6,681 nucleotides of DNA from an uncultured Collinsella sp. (GTDB taxonomy: Bacteria > Actinomycetota > Coriobacteriia > Coriobacteriales > Coriobacteriaceae). Below, piece by piece: positions 4,806 to 6,681 of this stretch (position 1 is its first letter; the number at the start of each line of letters is the position of its first letter). Where the stretch lies: positions 1-6,681 of the forward strand of contig URTD01000108.1 in assembly GCA_900550735.1 (NCBI GenBank), written 5' to 3'. The translations under genes and the position numbers were made by a program. Below the pieces are notes generated by a model. It was not told where the DNA came from. It saw only the letters and a list, made by a program, of their open reading frames with translations, and made no database searches.

Positions 4806-6681
4806 ATGCCTGTTCGAATCTATACCACCAATGCCGGCACGGATTTGAGCGATGCCGAGTCGGCGTTGCTTGCCGATCTTATTGCCCGCCACGGGCGTGC
4901 CGTGTTGCTGGCACCTACGTTTGCCGAGCTCGACCTGTGCCGTCATGATGCGGCGGAAGCCGGCGTTTCGCTGGGCATCGACTACAAGACGCCTACATCG
5001 TGGCTTCGCTCGCTTTGGGAGCTTTTGGGCGACGGGCGAGGTTTTGTCGACAACCTGCAGCGCCAGATGCTGTTCTCGGACATGGTCACGCGTCTCGACG
5101 ATGCCGACCTGCAGCCGCTTTCGCGCAGCCAGGGCACGGTGCGTATGCTTGCGCGCATGGCCCGCGATGTGCTGCCGGGTGTGGCGGGGACGACGGCCGA
5201 GCGATGCCGTGGCAACAATTGCCAGCCTGAGCCAAAAAGCGATGCCGAGGCTCGTGTGTTCGAGCTTTTGCGTGCCTACGCGGGCGGTTTGGACCGTCGA
5301 GATATGGTCGAGCCCTGCGAGGCAGCTGACATTATAGCCGGTGCCCTGGCCGATAACCTGCCGGCGTGCGCCCGCGCCGTATGCGTGCGCGGTGTCACGT
5401 CGTTTACGCACGGCCTGCTCGAGCTGCTGTCTGCCGTGGCGAACAATGGGGGAGAGGTCGTCGTGCTGCTTGCCCGCGAGCAGGCGGCGATGCGCGAGGA
5501 GCTTGCCGCGGCATTTGATGCCCGCGGCGTGCTGTTTGAGGTCGGGCCGCTGGGGGAGGGTGTCGGCGCGTCTGATGCCGCTTGCGGGACCGCCGCTCAG
5601 CCTGCCTTTATTGAGGTCGCCGGGCCCCATGCCCGTGCTCATGTCTATGCGGACGCCGTCGATAAGTTGGTGAAAGCGCACAAGGAGTCCAAGGCCGATA
5701 AAGCTACTGCAATGCCCACCGACCCCGTGCGCGTGCTCGTCGTTTCTGCCCGGGCACCCCAGCTGTTCGGTGAGCTCGCCTCTCGTCTGGCGGCTCGCCA
5801 TATCGCTGCCGAGACAACTGAGTTCACGGCGTTTTCCCAATCCATTGCGGGCAGGCAGTTTGCGGCGCTTGCCGGCCTGATCGAGCGCATGAAGGCCGCC
5901 GATGAGGGCACGGCGTCAAAGACCGAGTGGTGGCCCGCGCCGGAGCTTACCGACTGGATCTACAGTCCGCTTTCGGGCGCTGATGCCGTCAATGCCCGTG
6001 CCTTCGATAAGAATATGCGTCTCTCGCGCAGCAAGACTACCGCGAGCGTTAAGAGCCTGCTGCAGAGTGTCCAAGGCCAGGTGAGGGGCGCGCGCAAGGC
6101 GGCGAGCGACGACAACTGGTTTAAGAACGTACCGTGTGTGGTTTCGGACGTGTTCCAGGCGCTGTGGCGTGACAAGCCCGTGACGGCGCTCAAGGCCATG
6201 CTTGCCGTTGCCGAGGCGTTGCCCGATCGCGCCCTTGGAGGCCTTGACGGTCAGGCTCGTCGCCAGGCGGAGGTGGCCTTGCTGCGCCACGTCATCGACA
6301 TCCTTATGAATGGCGCCCGCGTGCTCGACGTGTCGCAGGCCGCGACCGTGCCCGTGCTCGATGGCATTCGCACCAAGGTGGACAAGCGTAGCACCGCCTA
6401 CGATTACGAGACCTACGAGGTTGACCGTGCGCCACGTGCTCAGGTTCGTTTTGCTTCGCTTGCCGATGCGGCAGCTCTGCGCCCCGGCAGCTACGATGCC
6501 GTGCTGTTTGCCGATGTCGATCTGGACAGCCATCCGCTCTCGCACGAGGAGGGGCCGCTGGCCACGCTGACGGCGAGCCTTGGTCGCGAGGGCGTGACGC
6601 TTGAGCCCGCGGCCTTGCTGCGCGCGCGCTTTGGCCACGCGATGCAGGCGTCACGCGGCCCGGTTACGCTCGCCCGTGTGA
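4806..6681 (+). CDS. AddB-like helicase-nuclease subunit (PD-(D/E)XK nuclease family), N-terminal part
   Basis: A reading frame without stops runs from ATG 4806 off the right edge, showing 625 codons of what is usually an 1000-1200 residue protein. AddB pairs with the AddA helicase-nuclease to resect double-strand breaks for RecA loading. Supporting features are GRAVLLAPTFAELDLCR (30-46), like the strand and helix after the Walker A region of UvrD-fold proteins; the AddB-like AVCVRGVTSFTHGLLELLSA (191-210); and PVRVLVVSARAPQLFGELAS (307-326), like the start of the second helicase lobe. The Walker A position reads YTTNAGTD (6-13), with no GxGKT, so this subunit probably cannot hydrolyse ATP at that site. 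The nuclease domain and Fe-S cysteines expected at the C-terminus are outside the window. GGAGG lies only 3 bases before the ATG, and an in-frame TAG at 4761 bars a much longer start. The neighbouring genes do not include AddA within view, so the call rests on sequence pattern alone. Confidence 0.75.
   Translation, partial: MPVRIYTTNAGTDLSDAESALLADLIARHGRAVLLAPTFAELDLCRHDAAEAGVSLGIDYKTPTSWLRSLWELLGDGRGFVDNLQRQMLFSDMVTRLDDADLQPLSRSQGTVRMLARMARDVLPGVAGTTAERCRGNNCQPEPKSDAEARVFELLRAYAGGLDRRDMVEPCEAADIIAGALADNLPACARAVCVRGVTSFTHGLLELLSAVANNGGEVVVLLAREQAAMREELAAAFDARGVLFEVGPLGEGVGASDAACGTAAQPAFIEVAGPHARAHVYADAVDKLVKAHKESKADKATAMPTDPVRVLVVSARAPQLFGELASRLAARHIAAETTEFTAFSQSIAGRQFAALAGLIERMKAADEGTASKTEWWPAPELTDWIYSPLSGADAVNARAFDKNMRLSRSKTTASVKSLLQSVQGQVRGARKAASDDNWFKNVPCVVSDVFQALWRDKPVTALKAMLAVAEALPDRALGGLDGQARRQAEVALLRHVIDILMNGARVLDVSQAATVPVLDGIRTKVDKRSTAYDYETYEVDRAPRAQVRFASLADAAALRPGSYDAVLFADVDLDSHPLSHEEGPLATLTASLGREGVTLEPAALLRARFGHAMQASRGPVTLARV

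Noticed and set aside
4719..5840. Minus-strand frame of 373 codons opposite the AddB-like gene
   Set aside because: Arg/Gly/His-rich shadow translation; the plus strand holds a much longer frame with AddB-like motifs and a ribosome site.
5916..6638. Minus-strand frame of 240 codons near the right edge
   Set aside because: Also antisense to the AddB-like gene and without a recognisable domain or start signal.

Overview
This GC-rich window is ordinary chromosome from what is probably a Coriobacteriia actinobacterium, most likely Collinsella or a close relative. That placement is an inference from the gene mix (M42 peptidase, CxxC-type MnmA, cysteine-bearing Rrf2 regulator, YerC/TrpR-like protein, AddB-like helicase-nuclease), the codon use, and the intergenic palindromes built around a GGGGACGG core. 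No phage, transposase, CRISPR, tRNA or rRNA is visible.

Layout, left to right. The 3' end of an M42 metallopeptidase gene (+) meets mnmA (-) head to tail; a terminator-like hairpin and a perfect 23-bp inverted repeat lie between them. Then comes cysK (-), separated from mnmA by a strong intrinsic terminator that sits almost on top of the apparent mnmA promoter. cysK is divergent from an Rrf2-family regulator (+), with a 253-bp A/T-richer region holding promoters and imperfect dyads. The Rrf2 gene converges on a small membrane protein of the PF04020 'phage holin 4' family (-) through a bidirectional terminator. A 324-bp region follows, leading to a YerC/YecD TrpR-like gene (+). After that gene's terminator lies a perfect 33-bp inverted repeat, and then a long reading frame, open at the right edge, for the N-terminal half of an AddB-like protein.

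How the genes may fit together. mnmA, cysK and the Rrf2 gene all concern cysteine sulfur: CysK makes cysteine, MnmA uses cysteine-derived sulfur for tRNA U34 thiolation, and Rrf2 proteins (CymR, IscR) sense cysteine or Fe-S status. In Bacillus, CymR works in a complex with CysK and its gene lies beside a desulfurase gene and mnmA, so local regulation of cysK by the divergent Rrf2 protein is a reasonable inference. In Bacillus yerC lies beside DNA helicase genes; here it lies upstream of a recombination helicase-nuclease gene.

The most unusual signal is just upstream of the TrpR-like gene. A 16-codon open frame with two Trp codons ends three bases before the start codon, and it is preceded by two GGGC/GCCC hairpins that can also pair in an alternative way. 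It looks like a tryptophan-responsive leader but could be chance, since the two Trp codons come from a 9-base tandem repeat.
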